A stretch of 15,786 bases of DNA from Gemmatimonadales bacterium (GCA_025929805.1 JAICPP010000053.1:1-15786), one strand, 5' to 3'. Numbered from the stretch's first letter, positions 1-6,488 are shown. Notes: generated from the sequence alone by a model not told the origin. A program made the numbers and translations.

Positions 1-432
1 CAGGCCCAGGGACAGTCCTCGCGCTACATCAATCCGCCGAGCCTGGTCAAGCCCAACGGATATACCCACGTCGTGGTAGCACCGGATGGCCGCACGGTGT
101 ACGTGGCGGGACAGGTGGCCTTCGATAGCACTGGAAAGCTGATTGGGGCCGGAGACTTCCAGGCCCAGGCCGAGCAGGTATTTCAGAACCTCCGCCGAGC
201 CTTGACCAGCGTGGGCGGTTCTCTGGACGATGTGGTCAAGACCACCACGTTCGTCACCGACCCGAAGCACGTTCCCGTGCTCCGGGAGCTGCGCACGAAG
301 TTTCTGGGCTCCGCGCACCCACCGGCCAACACTCTGGTCGTGGTCTCCGCCTTGGCCCGCCCCGGGCTCCTGATCGAGATCGAAGCGGTTGCCGTCATGG
401 GTAAGGTCGTTCGCTTCACTGGCGCGCACTGA
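1..432 (+). CDS. RidA family (YjgF/YER057c/UK114) protein, 5' end outside the window
   Basis: The frame is open from base 1 with no stop, so the gene begins upstream and only its 143 C-terminal codons are visible. The GTG at 73 is internal, because the codons before it already read as the start of a RidA fold (YINPPSLVKPNGYTHVVVA). RidA proteins are small trimers that hydrolyse reactive enamines/imines made by PLP-dependent enzymes. Family marks seen here are the GQVAFD strand after the first hairpin, the central helix QAEQVFQNLRRAL, DDVVKTTTFVTD, and the C-terminal signature ALARPGLLIEIEAVAV. The last contains an arginine at the position of the substrate-carboxylate-binding Arg of active RidA, and the following IEIEAVAV matches the family end. 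The extra residues before the domain could belong to an exported variant, but the N-terminus is not visible. The stop TGA overlaps the downstream permease start by four bases, so the pair is probably one operon. Confidence 0.93.
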   Translation, partial: QAQGQSSRYINPPSLVKPNGYTHVVVAPDGRTVYVAGQVAFDSTGKLIGAGDFQAQAEQVFQNLRRALTSVGGSLDDVVKTTTFVTDPKHVPVLRELRTKFLGSAHPPANTLVVVSALARPGLLIEIEAVAVMGKVVRFTGAH

Positions 433-1733
433 AAACAGATTCCTCGCTGGTTCGCTCGCTGGGCCGCTGGAGTCTCACCGGCCTGGTCATCAACGGCGTA
501 ATCGGAACAGCCGTATTCATTCTGCCTGGCACCATAGGCGGGAGACTCGGTTGGCTGAGCCTGATCGCCTGGGTGGTTGCGGCCATGCTCAGCGGGGCCA
601 TCATCCTGTGCTTCGCGGAGGTCGCCAGTAGGTTTTCCGGAGCGGGTGGAGCTTATCTCTTTACCCAAGTGGCCTTCGGCCGATTTGTCGGGCTCCAGAT
701 CGGATGGGTGAGCTACTTCGTCCGAGTCATTACCGGCGCAGTACAGTCCAACCTGTTCGCGACTTATCTGGCCGAGTTCTGGCCCTGGGCCGGCACCAGA
801 CCGGGGGGCATCCTGGTCACGGGCTTGTTTCTCGGGCTGCTCGCGGCGGTGAACGTGCGAGGTGTCCTGTCGGGTGCGCACTTGAGCAACGTGTTCGCCG
901 TCGTGAAGATTGCGCCTCTGCTCACGCTCGGTTTCCTGGGAATCATCTGGCTCGCCACCCAGGACACCGTCATGCAGCACACTCCCACCACTGCGACGCT
1001 CAACGGTTGGCTCCAGGCATTGTTGCTCCTCATGTTCGCCTATGGTGGGTTCGAATCCGCGGTCATCCCGCTGGCTGAAGCCAAGGCCCCGCGGAGGGAC
1101 GCACCGTGGGCACTCCTGATCGGGGTTGGCCTGGCCGCTGTGGTGTATTTGGCCGCGCAGGTAACCGTACTCGCGACGCTGAGCGCGCCGCTGTCCAGCA
1201 GCCGCCCCCTGGCGGACGCCACGCGGGTCATGGCGGGAGCGGGGGGCGCCGCGCTGGTCACGCTGGCGGCGCTGATCTCGGTATATGGATGGCTCTCGAG
1301 CAATATGCTCGCCGTACCGCGGCTCAGCATGGCCCTGGCCGACAGTGGCGACTTCCCCAAGTTCTTCAGCCGGATACACCCGGTCTTCCGGACCCCATGG
1401 ATTTCGATTCTTTTCTTCGCGGGTCTCTCATGGATGCTGGCCAATGTCGCCGGGCTGCTTCAGAACCTGAGCCTGTCTGCGGTGTCGCGGCTCTTTACCT
1501 ACGGGTTGGTGTGCGCCGCCCTCCCGGTGCTCCGGCGCAAAGAACGCGGGGATATGGAGGGGGTAGCTCCGGCGTTATTCCGAGTACCGGGTGGGAGCGT
1601 ACTGGCGGCGGTGGGGGTCACGGGGTCGGTTCTCCTCGTCAGCCGGATGAATTTGCGTGAGGCGCTCACGATGGCCGCGGTAATCGCACTGGCTACGATG
1701 CATTACGTCGTGGCCCGGAAACCCGCACGCTAG
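429..1733 (+). CDS. APC-superfamily amino acid permease (CTG start)
   Basis: A 434-residue polytopic membrane protein with about 12 hydrophobic segments, the usual size of AA_permease_2-type APC transporters. TM1 carries the broken-helix signature GVIGTAVFILPG (about residues 24-35). TM2-3 contain FAEVASRFSGAGGAY, and TM6 has FAYGGFESAVIPLAEAKAPRRD, where substrate-binding backbone and aromatic residues sit in this family. The first ATG/GTG/TTG in frame is a GTG at 573, which would delete TM1, so the start must lie upstream. The frame opens after a stop at 402, and the only plausible initiator ahead of TM1 is CTG at 429 (L-K-T-D-S-S-L-V-R-S-L-G-R-W-S). It overlaps the RidA stop as CTGA, implying translational coupling; no good Shine-Dalgarno lies at normal spacing. 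CTG at 447 or 459 is the alternative. Substrate unknown; pairing with RidA suggests amino-acid uptake. Confidence 0.9.
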   Translation: MKTDSSLVRSLGRWSLTGLVINGVIGTAVFILPGTIGGRLGWLSLIAWVVAAMLSGAIILCFAEVASRFSGAGGAYLFTQVAFGRFVGLQIGWVSYFVRVITGAVQSNLFATYLAEFWPWAGTRPGGILVTGLFLGLLAAVNVRGVLSGAHLSNVFAVVKIAPLLTLGFLGIIWLATQDTVMQHTPTTATLNGWLQALLLLMFAYGGFESAVIPLAEAKAPRRDAPWALLIGVGLAAVVYLAAQVTVLATLSAPLSSSRPLADATRVMAGAGGAALVTLAALISVYGWLSSNMLAVPRLSMALADSGDFPKFFSRIHPVFRTPWISILFFAGLSWMLANVAGLLQNLSLSAVSRLFTYGLVCAALPVLRRKERGDMEGVAPALFRVPGGSVLAAVGVTGSVLLVSRMNLREALTMAAVIALATMHYVVARKPAR

Positions 1734-1811
1734 CACACCCAGAAGCCGCGCTTCAAATCGAAAGCTTGTGGCCTGAGGCGCACGCGCCATACTTGTTCCA
1801 CGGAGTCTCCG

Positions 1812-2165
1812 ATGCTCGACATCGTGCTCAGGCGATTTGAACAGCCAGACGAAATCAGGGAGATGGTAAAGGGGAGATTCGAGCTGGTGCGACTCGGCGG
1901 GCTGACCATAGGGCGCGCCACATACCAGCCGGGATGGCGCTGGTCGGAGCACGTCGGCCCGACCGTGGGAGCCACTCGCTGCAGCATCGAGCATGTTGGC
2001 CTGGTGCTCGCTGGGAGCGCCACCGTGGCATTCGAGGATCGAGTCATCGAGATGAAGCCGGGAGAGCTGTTCTACGTGCCGCCGGTGCCACACGATAGTT
2101 GGGTGGTAGGAAGCGAGCCTTACGTCTCCTTGCACTTTTTGGGTGCCGAGCGGTACGCCCGGTAA
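1812..2165 (+). CDS. Cupin-domain protein
   Basis: A 117-residue single-domain cupin. The start ATG at 1812 follows CGGAG at 1801-1805. The beta-barrel reads from about residue 32 to 113. Motif 1 is degenerate: W-R-W-S-E-H (His47) and later I-E-H-V (His61), then LVLAGSATVAF. Motif 2 is recognisable as MKPGELFYVPPVPHDSWV, with the typical PG turn and P-x-x-H (His94). The pattern supports a metal site built from His47, His61 and His94, but ligand assignment needs a structure. Small stand-alone cupins of this kind range from sugar isomerases and dioxygenases to ligand-binding proteins, so no reaction can be named. The gene is 78 bases after the permease and 91 bases before the next gene, all on the same strand, so it may be a separate unit or the tail of a permissive operon. 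Confidence 0.85.
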   Translation: MLDIVLRRFEQPDEIREMVKGRFELVRLGGLTIGRATYQPGWRWSEHVGPTVGATRCSIEHVGLVLAGSATVAFEDRVIEMKPGELFYVPPVPHDSWVVGSEPYVSLHFLGAERYAR

Positions 2166-2221
2166 GGAGGCAGCGACATACATGCGAAAAGCTTACCTTG
2201 GGGCTCGCCGACCCGAGTCAT

Positions 2222-2235
2222 CTGATGTAAATCAA
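2222..2235. promoter_or_regulatory. FNR/CRP-like palindrome (weak candidate)
   Basis: The bases CTGAT-GTAA-ATCAA match nine of ten conserved positions of the FNR-type half-sites (TTGAT-N4-ATCAA). The site lies 21 bases upstream of the GTG at 2257, too close to the start for classical class II activation, so only occlusion or repression would make sense. About one match of this quality every two windows of this size is expected by chance. This is a pointer, not an established site. Confidence 0.2.
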
Positions 2236-2256
2236 AGCTGAACCGAGGAGAATCCA

Positions 2257-2655
2257 GTGCCCCGCCTTTCGCGTACTCTGGTCCTTCTTGTTGGTTTTGT
2301 GATCGGGCTAGGGATCTGGCTGGTCCCGGCAGGCTTTCTCGGGCAGCCCGAGCCCTGGGACGGTAACAGTCCGGCTTATCCCGCAACCCTCTTTGCCGCT
2401 GGGCTCGTGCTCGGCTTCCTCGCGCCGGGACTCCCTGGAGCGGCCGCTACCAGCGTTTTCCTGGGGCAGCTGGTGGTGCTGCTTTGGCGGGTGGTAAAGA
2501 GTCCGGAAAACAGCGAGCTTTGGATGATAGGCGTGGTCATGCTCGGCGGGTACACCTTTGTTGCCACCGGCATCGGGGCGTTGCTAGGAGGCTTGCTGCG
2601 GCGGAGACTCGCCGCTCCACCCGATGAGCGGCGAGCCCCCGACCGCCGAGCTTAG
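2257..2655 (+). CDS. Small integral membrane protein, family not recognised
   Basis: A 132-residue hydrophobic protein. The GTG start at 2257 is fixed by an excellent Shine-Dalgarno, GAGGAG at 2245-2250, six bases upstream. Hydrophobic stretches at about residues 6-27, 43-58, 60-80 and 88-112 suggest four transmembrane helices. The helices are rich in Gly and Ala (G-L-I-G-, GAAATSVFLGQ, ATGIGALLGG). An Arg-rich cytoplasmic tail (RRRLAAPPDERRAPDRRA) places the C-terminus on the inside by the positive-inside rule. The short WRVVKSPENSELW link between helices 3 and 4 has no recognised motif. I do not recognise a family, and no enzymatic residues stand out. It sits between a cupin gene and a minus-strand DUF1059 remnant, so context gives no function. 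Confidence 0.78.
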   Translation: MPRLSRTLVLLVGFVIGLGIWLVPAGFLGQPEPWDGNSPAYPATLFAAGLVLGFLAPGLPGAAATSVFLGQLVVLLWRVVKSPENSELWMIGVVMLGGYTFVATGIGALLGGLLRRRLAAPPDERRAPDRRA

Positions 2656-2661
2656 CCCGCG

Positions 2662-2867
2662 TTAGGCGTGCACCTCGGCCGGCTCGTTTACCAAAGCCTG
2701 CCGAAGCTGCTCCCGAAGCTCAGGCGTGTCCGTGTGCCCATGCTCTTCGATGGCGTGCCGGGTGGCCAGGGTGAGGACCTCTTCCTCGGTACCTGCGATC
2801 GTCACACTACACTTGCCTCGCTGGGAATGCGGCGGCAGTCGATCATCTTGCGAGAGCTGTGCGGCAT
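2662..2867 (-). pseudogene. DUF1059-family small protein, interrupted by a one-base frameshift
   Basis: On the minus strand an ATG at 2867 follows GAGG with a five-base gap and reads MPHSSRKMIDCRRIPSEA. It then hits a stop within a few codons (S-V-V-stop). One base out of phase, the same strand continues as CSVTIAGTEEEVLTLATRHA, then IEEHGHTDTPELREQLRQAL, and stops at 2662. Joined at about 2812-2813 by adding one base, the two halves give a 68-residue protein matching DUF1059: M-x-D-C-R near the start, a C-S-V-T-I-x-G strand, a TEEEVL helix and a C-terminal HxxxxHG-x-x-x-x-PEL-x-x-x-x-R helix. The family's function is unknown. The break may be a real inactivating mutation or a single-base sequencing/assembly error. 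All else (start, SD, frame after the break) is intact, which slightly favours an error or a very recent mutation. Confidence 0.72.
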
Positions 2868-3013
2868 AAACACCTCGGGTTCGAGAGTGGAGTTCCTCGG
2901 CAGACCTCAGTATCGAGCCCGAACGGCCGAGCCGCAAGCTACTCACCGGTGAACTCCCAAGGCACCTCATTTCCACAGGTGACGGGCACTCCGTTTCGGA
3001 AAGACACTCGTCG

Positions 3014-3036
3014 GCCGGGCAGGTCCCGGCAGGAGG
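3014..3036 (+). promoter_or_regulatory. Hairpin abutting a strong Shine-Dalgarno, leader of the barrel gene
   Basis: A perfect 6-bp stem GCCGGG/CCCGGC with a five-base loop (3014-3030) is followed without a gap by AGGAGG (3031-3036), and the ATG begins six bases later at 3043. A GC-only stem touching the ribosome-binding site could protect the 5' end or modulate initiation. The structure is read directly from the sequence; the role is inference. Confidence 0.45.
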
Positions 3037-3042
3037 TTCCCC

Positions 3043-3675
3043 ATGCGAGCCGCTCCCTTCCTCATTGTCATCTGCACGAGCGGGCTTACCTCAGAGATCC
3101 GGGCGCAAGAGGTCGGGGCACAAGCTGCCGCTGTAGAGCTACAGGCCGGTGTCGGATACGCGCGGCTATTCGATGCCGGAGGCATCAGCTTCGCTGCGGC
3201 GGTGGATCGTCACCTTTCGCCTGCGTCGAGGAAATGGCAGCACGCGCTGGGTGGGAGTCTGTGGTATGCTCACACCGGCATTGCATCGGCGCCCGACGAT
3301 CCCGAAGGACGGCATGTCCTTGGCCTGGGGGTGCGGTATCAGTTGGGCCTCTCCCGGACCAAGACGTTCCGGCCATTCCTGGCAGTGCCTCTTCAACTGC
3401 TTCACAGCAATATCCCCGATCGGGCCACGCTCCAATCCACTTCGTTGCTCCTGCAAGGAGTGCCGGATCCCGGACCATCCAGGCCGGTGGAGGATCACAT
3501 CGGAGGAGAATGGGGGTGGGGCACAGGTTTGGAGTTCGGGATGCGCATCGGTCTCAGCAAAGACCTGAGCGCTCACACAAGCGTGCAAGGGCTGTATCAG
3601 AGTATCTACGAAGCGGGCACTCGGCATAGCGCCTGGAACTGGCACGCCGGCATCAGCTACGGTTTCAAGCGATGA
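3043..3675 (+). CDS. Small outer-membrane beta-barrel protein with signal peptide
   Basis: A 210-residue exported protein. The ATG at 3043 has a consensus Shine-Dalgarno (AGGAGG) six bases upstream. Residues 1-21 form a signal peptide ending IRA|Q. The mature part alternates polar and hydrophobic residues in short amphipathic strands separated by turns, for example VELQAGVGYARLF, ISFAAAVDRHL, HALGGSLWYAHTG, HVLGLGVRYQLGLSR, FRPFLAVPLQLLH, TGLEFGMRIGLS, HTSVQGLYQSIY and WNWHAGISYGFKR. These suggest about eight strands, and the end G-I-S-Y-G-F-K-R puts an aromatic residue near the C-terminus as in outer-membrane proteins. It resembles generic OmpW/OmpA-like small barrels, but no specific family is recognised. 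Its stop overlaps the next start (ATGA), so the two are co-translated. Confidence 0.75.
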   Translation: MRAAPFLIVICTSGLTSEIRAQEVGAQAAAVELQAGVGYARLFDAGGISFAAAVDRHLSPASRKWQHALGGSLWYAHTGIASAPDDPEGRHVLGLGVRYQLGLSRTKTFRPFLAVPLQLLHSNIPDRATLQSTSLLLQGVPDPGPSRPVEDHIGGEWGWGTGLEFGMRIGLSKDLSAHTSVQGLYQSIYEAGTRHSAWNWHAGISYGFKR

Positions 3676-4142
3676 CTGTGATCGCACCCGCCGCCGAACG
3701 GGCTGCCCGTGAACTCTACGGCAAGATTCTGCGTTGCTGGAATGGTGGTGATGCCGGGTCCTTTGCCCGGCTGTTCAGTAGAAGTGGGAACGTGGTCGGA
3801 TTCGATGGGAGCCAGGTGGATGGGCAGGAGAGTATCGAGGCACATCTTGCCAAGATCTTCAGCAGCCACGCAACCGCTGCCTACATCGGCAAGGTACGAG
3901 AGGTAAGAGTGCTGGGCCCGGACGTGGTCCTGCTGCGGGCAGTGGCCGGTATGGTTCCACCCGGCCAGTCAGATTTGAACCCGGCGCTGAATACGATCCA
4001 CACGCTCGTTGCAGCAAACCACGGCGGCCACTGGCGTGTGGAACTGTTCCAGAGCACCCCGGCAGCCTTTCACGGGCGGCCAGAAGCAAGCGAACGGCTC
4101 ACGACCGAACTCCAGACCGAGTTCGAATCGAGTCGAACATAG
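3672..4142 (+). CDS. SgcJ/EcaC-type SnoaL-like (DUF4440/NTF2-fold) protein
   Basis: A 156-residue cytoplasmic NTF2-fold protein. It follows the pattern I know from the SgcJ/EcaC set (TIGR02246): ARELYGKILRCWNGGDAGSF near the N-terminus, then LFSRSGNVVGFDGSQVDGQE, TAAYIGKVREVRVLGPDVVL, AGMVPPGQSDLNPALNTIHT and VELFQSTPAAFHGRPE. The conserved W-N-x-x-D-A-x-x-F-A-x-L-F helix, the central strands and the SDLNPALN loop line the cone-shaped pocket of this fold. Members are called oxidoreductases by association with antibiotic clusters, but catalysis is proven for few, so no reaction is assigned. There is no signal peptide. The start ATG overlaps the stop of the barrel gene by four bases (ATGA), which fixes the start and implies coupling. 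Its 3' end faces the convergent lytic transglycosylase 27 bases away, with no clear terminator between them. Confidence 0.86.
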   Translation: MTVIAPAAERAARELYGKILRCWNGGDAGSFARLFSRSGNVVGFDGSQVDGQESIEAHLAKIFSSHATAAYIGKVREVRVLGPDVVLLRAVAGMVPPGQSDLNPALNTIHTLVAANHGGHWRVELFQSTPAAFHGRPEASERLTTELQTEFESSRT

Positions 4143-4169
4143 ATCTGTACTGCATTGACCCTACAGCAG

Positions 4170-5021
4170 TTACTTAACACGGCTCCAGCGATGCTTGAGA
4201 CATCCCAGGAACGAGTCACATTGGGCCGGCTCGTTCCCTGGCGTCGTGGCTGAGTCCGGATCGATGTCGGGCGGCAACGAACTCAGCAGCGATGATGTGG
4301 TTTCGCTGCCGGCTGTGCCCTCGAGTTTGGCACTGGTAATCAGGATCTCGCGGCGCAGACGTGACGCCGTTCGCAGCACCCGTCCGGGATACCGCTGACA
4401 GCGCGGAGTGTTGCGACCGCGGACGCATCCGTTATACCGGCGTAACGCCGCCTCCATGGACCTCGTTCGCCGCAGGTGATTGTGCAGCAGCCGGGTTCCG
4501 TGGCAGATATTGGCCTCGACGTTCAACAGGTCGCCGGAAAGGCAGCGGTAATTACCGACGTGCATCGGCATGACCTGCATGAGGCCGATGGCCCCTTCGG
4601 TGCTCACCGCGCTGGTATCGAATCGGGCATTCTCGATAACCAGCACCGCAGCAAGCACGCTCGGGCTGATCCGCGCTCGGCCGGCCTCATATATGACCGC
4701 AGATGCCACTCGGTCGGCGAGCTCCGGGTACCGCATCCGGCGGGCCAGAGCCATCGACAGAGGACGGTGAGCCAGACGTTTGGTAACCGCGCGCTCGAGC
4801 GCAGCGCTATCGACCCGCGCGCGTGGACGAGCCGCCGCCGGGACGGCACGACGCCTCGGTACATTCACCTGCGAGGCAGCGGCAAACCCAGGAGTGGGCA
4901 TGGCGGCCGGCAGCAGGGATGGCGGAGCTCCGGGTCCTGTAGAGGCGCACGCGGATAGAGCCAACCCAGCCGCGAGTAGACACGAGTCCAGCGCCCTGCC
5001 ACGACAGATAGCGGGGAACAT
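4170..5021 (-). CDS. Lytic transglycosylase (SLT domain) lipoprotein
   Basis: A 283-residue exported lipoprotein that would cleave the MurNAc-GlcNAc bond of peptidoglycan. The frame is open further upstream, but the ATG at 5021 is chosen because AAGAGGAG lies just before it and because it gives a proper signal peptide with lipobox L-S-A-C (Cys25). Ser at +2 is absent (Ala), so outer-membrane anchoring is expected. Residues about 30-85 form a Pro/Ala/Arg-rich linker. The catalytic domain spans about 95-225: SVLAAVLVIENARFDTSAVS with Glu130 as probable catalytic acid, then TEGAIGLMQVMP (141-152), the signature GLMQ of family 1 SLT enzymes. RRYNGCV (195-200) is followed by CQRYPGRVL; the YNG motif is typical, and Cys160/173/200/208 could pair as disulphides. 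The tail after 230 is low-complexity and acidic, ending in CLKHRWSRVK. The gene is convergent with the SgcJ-like gene and divergent from the dioxygenase block. Confidence 0.9.
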   Translation of the reverse strand: MFPAICRGRALDSCLLAAGLALSACASTGPGAPPSLLPAAMPTPGFAAASQVNVPRRRAVPAAARPRARVDSAALERAVTKRLAHRPLSMALARRMRYPELADRVASAVIYEAGRARISPSVLAAVLVIENARFDTSAVSTEGAIGLMQVMPMHVGNYRCLSGDLLNVEANICHGTRLLHNHLRRTRSMEAALRRYNGCVRGRNTPRCQRYPGRVLRTASRLRREILITSAKLEGTAGSETTSSLLSSLPPDIDPDSATTPGNEPAQCDSFLGCLKHRWSRVK

Positions 5022-5049
5022 GGCGCTCCTCTTCAGTAGACGTGCCGGC

Positions 5050-5078
5050 AGTATCGCCCGTGCCAGAAGCGCCCTCAA
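5050..5078 (-). promoter_or_regulatory. Sigma70-like promoter candidate for the lytic transglycosylase
   Basis: On the minus strand TTGAGG (5078-5073) and GATACT (5055-5050) are separated by exactly 17 bases, each matching four of six consensus positions. Transcription would start near 5043, leaving a leader of about 22 bases that contains the AAGAGGAG ribosome-binding site. Pattern match only. Confidence 0.4.
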
Positions 5079-5300
5079 GTGTTCAGAAGTTTTTCGCGAC
5101 CAGAAACCGGACACTTGCCAACTACCACAGCCGAGCCGCCCACGAGCAAGTTGAAGAGAGATCGCGGTCAAGGCCGCATCTCCTGAGCCGATGCAGCGCC
5201 TGGCAGTTCAGGCTTTCGTTACAAAGCGGGTACAAAAGCGGCCCCAAGGGAATGGGACTCGTGGAAAGCAGCCGGAGGATCCAAGAAGATCGTCAAGTCG
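5079..5300. other. Intergenic stretch without a recognised gene
   Basis: This divergent intergenic region lies between the transglycosylase promoter candidate and the lipoprotein remnant. Reading frames crossing it have no family-like composition or ribosome-binding sites. The only small feature seen is a near repeat, ACAAAGCGG at 5221-5229 and ACAAAAGCGG at 5232-5241. GGAGGA at 5274-5279 looks like a Shine-Dalgarno but no standard start codon follows at normal distance, consistent with decay of the start of the downstream remnant. Confidence 0.5.
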
Positions 5301-5529
5301 GTGAAGATCGTCGCTGCGCCATTGCTCCTTTCCTGCGGGGACGACGAGGGTTTGTCGCCAGCGCTCGAGAGCGTGGCAGGTGTCTACCACGCGACGTTCA
5401 CCACGCCCGGTACAGATATCTTTGTGGACTCGATCGCGTTCACGGCCGAACCGGCTGGTCGGCGATGAAAGCTTTGGCCAGACCAGGCTTCGAGTCGTGC
5501 TAACCAGGGTAGAGGAAGAGGCTCCCTGA
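5301..5529 (+). pseudogene. Remnant of a small lipoprotein gene, shortened and frameshifted
   Basis: From GTG 5301 one frame reads VKIVAAPLLLSC (lipobox-like L-L-S-C), then GDDEGLSPALESVAGVYHAT, then TDIFVDSIAFTAEP, and stops at 5468. Shifted by one base from about 5449, the same strand continues as NRLVGDESFGQTRLRVVLT-RVEEEAP and stops at 5527-5529. Together these look like the start (Cys anchor, VAGxYxAT strand) and the end (DxFVxDxxFTAEPNRLxGxxxFxGTxxxVVLTR strands) of lipocalin-like lipoproteins of about 150 residues. The middle strands, roughly 50-60 residues, are missing. The family resemblance is from memory and should be tested. The start is also doubtful, because GTG 5301 leaves only 11 residues before the Cys and no SD at the right distance. 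The final TGA overlaps the dioxygenase CTG start (CTGA), so its translation may still feed that gene. Confidence 0.5.
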
Positions 5530-6488
5530 AACATCCCATTCTCGGTCTCCACCATGTGACCGCCACTGTTGGGGCGGCCCAGGCCGACCTCGACTTCTAC
5601 ACCGGAGTGTTGGGGCTTCGGCTGGTCAAGAAGACGGTCAACTTCGACAATCACGACGTGTACCACTTCTATTACGGAAATGAGCGGGGCACCCCGGGCA
5701 CGATATGGACGACCTTTCCCTACGGCAGCCATGGCGTCGCTGCCGGGCGGCCTGGTGAAGGGCAAATCACCGTCACCTCCTTCTCGGTACCGGAAGGCTC
5801 GCTGGCGTTCTGGAAGTCTCGACTGGCTGAACATGGCCTGGTAGCGATGGGCGCCGGTCTGTCGGGGGGTCCGGAGGCAATCTCCCTGGCTGACCCGGCG
5901 GGACTCGTCATCCACCTGGTGGAAGACAGGAGGGACGATCGACCCCCCTGGACGGAGAGCGGGATCGGCCCGGACGCCGCTATCCGCGGCCTGCACAGCG
6001 TCAGAATGACCATCGGATCGCCGGCTCCCACGGTCGCTCTCATGACCGAGCTGTTGGGCTTCGAGATAACGGACCAGGCCGAACACATGATCCGACTTTC
6101 CGTCAACGGCAACTTGCCCGGGCGCCGAATCGAGCTGGCTCATGGAACCAACGCTCCGAGGGCCACGAACGGCATCGGTACCGTCCATCACGTTGCGATG
6201 GCCATCGCCAGCTCCGAGGAGCAACTCCACCTTCGTCGGGAGCTGATCGCCCTGGGTTATGCAGTGACCGAAGTATTGGATCGGCGGTACTTCCAATCCA
6301 TCTACTTTCGGGAGCCCGGGGGTGTCCTCTTTGAGGTGGCAACCATACAGCCCGGCTTCACTCTGGACGAGCCGCTCCCGGACCTTGGCCGCGAGCTCAA
6401 GCTGCCGCCCTGGGACGAGCCGAACCGGGCGACGATCGAGCGAGCCCTGCCTGCAGTCGGAAGCAGCAGTACGGTCCGTTCGCCGTGA
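5526..6488 (+). CDS. Ring-cleaving-dioxygenase-like VOC protein (PcpA/YkcA type, CTG start)
   Basis: A 320-residue two-module VOC (glyoxalase-fold) protein resembling PcpA and the YkcA/MhqO-type proteins, which are non-haem Fe(II) extradiol-type enzymes acting on hydroquinones. Each half has paired VOC modules: LHHVTATVGAAQADLDFYTG, LVKKTVNFDN and GTPGTIWTTFPYG in the first, GTVHHVAMAIASSEEQL and GGVLFEVATIQPGF in the second. Likely iron ligands are His10, His222 and Glu270, close in number and context to the His11/His227/Glu276 triad I recall for PcpA. The first GTG in frame (5556) would remove KHPILGLHH, including the first ligand. No ATG/GTG/TTG lies between the upstream stop at 5466 and there, so CTG at 5526 is the start, four bases after GAGG (5518-5521). 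CTG overlaps the TGA of the preceding remnant. The gene is followed by a GTGA overlap with the YdeI gene. Confidence 0.92.
   Translation: MKHPILGLHHVTATVGAAQADLDFYTGVLGLRLVKKTVNFDNHDVYHFYYGNERGTPGTIWTTFPYGSHGVAAGRPGEGQITVTSFSVPEGSLAFWKSRLAEHGLVAMGAGLSGGPEAISLADPAGLVIHLVEDRRDDRPPWTESGIGPDAAIRGLHSVRMTIGSPAPTVALMTELLGFEITDQAEHMIRLSVNGNLPGRRIELAHGTNAPRATNGIGTVHHVAMAIASSEEQLHLRRELIALGYAVTEVLDRRYFQSIYFREPGGVLFEVATIQPGFTLDEPLPDLGRELKLPPWDEPNRATIERALPAVGSSSTVRSP

Noticed and set aside
183..1379. 398-codon open frame on the minus strand
   Set aside because: It runs antisense to RidA and the permease, has low-complexity Arg/Gln/Glu composition and no ribosome-binding site or family motif.
573..1733. 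GTG 573 as start of the permease
   Set aside because: It would remove the first transmembrane helix with the conserved GVIGTAVFILPG segment.
1766..1793. Promoter TTGTGG-16-CATACT before the cupin gene
   Set aside because: Only seven of twelve consensus positions match and the spacing is short, so it is too weak to list as a feature.
2668..2952. 94-codon plus-strand frame over the DUF1059 remnant
   Set aside because: The minus strand carries recognisable family sequence in two frames; the plus-strand frame has no SD and no motif.
2859..3629. 256-codon open frame on the plus strand
   Set aside because: It overlaps the barrel gene in another frame and is Arg/Ser/Cys-rich. The barrel frame has the signal peptide, consensus SD and strand pattern.
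5022..5171. Longer N-terminus for the lytic transglycosylase
   Set aside because: The extra 50 residues hide the signal peptide, cover a promoter candidate and lack an SD; ATG 5021 has a strong SD and starts a lipobox signal peptide.
5042..5503. 153-codon plus-strand frame
   Set aside because: It crosses the transglycosylase promoter region with Arg-rich, feature-free sequence. The lipoprotein-like reading in the neighbouring frames explains the 3' part better.
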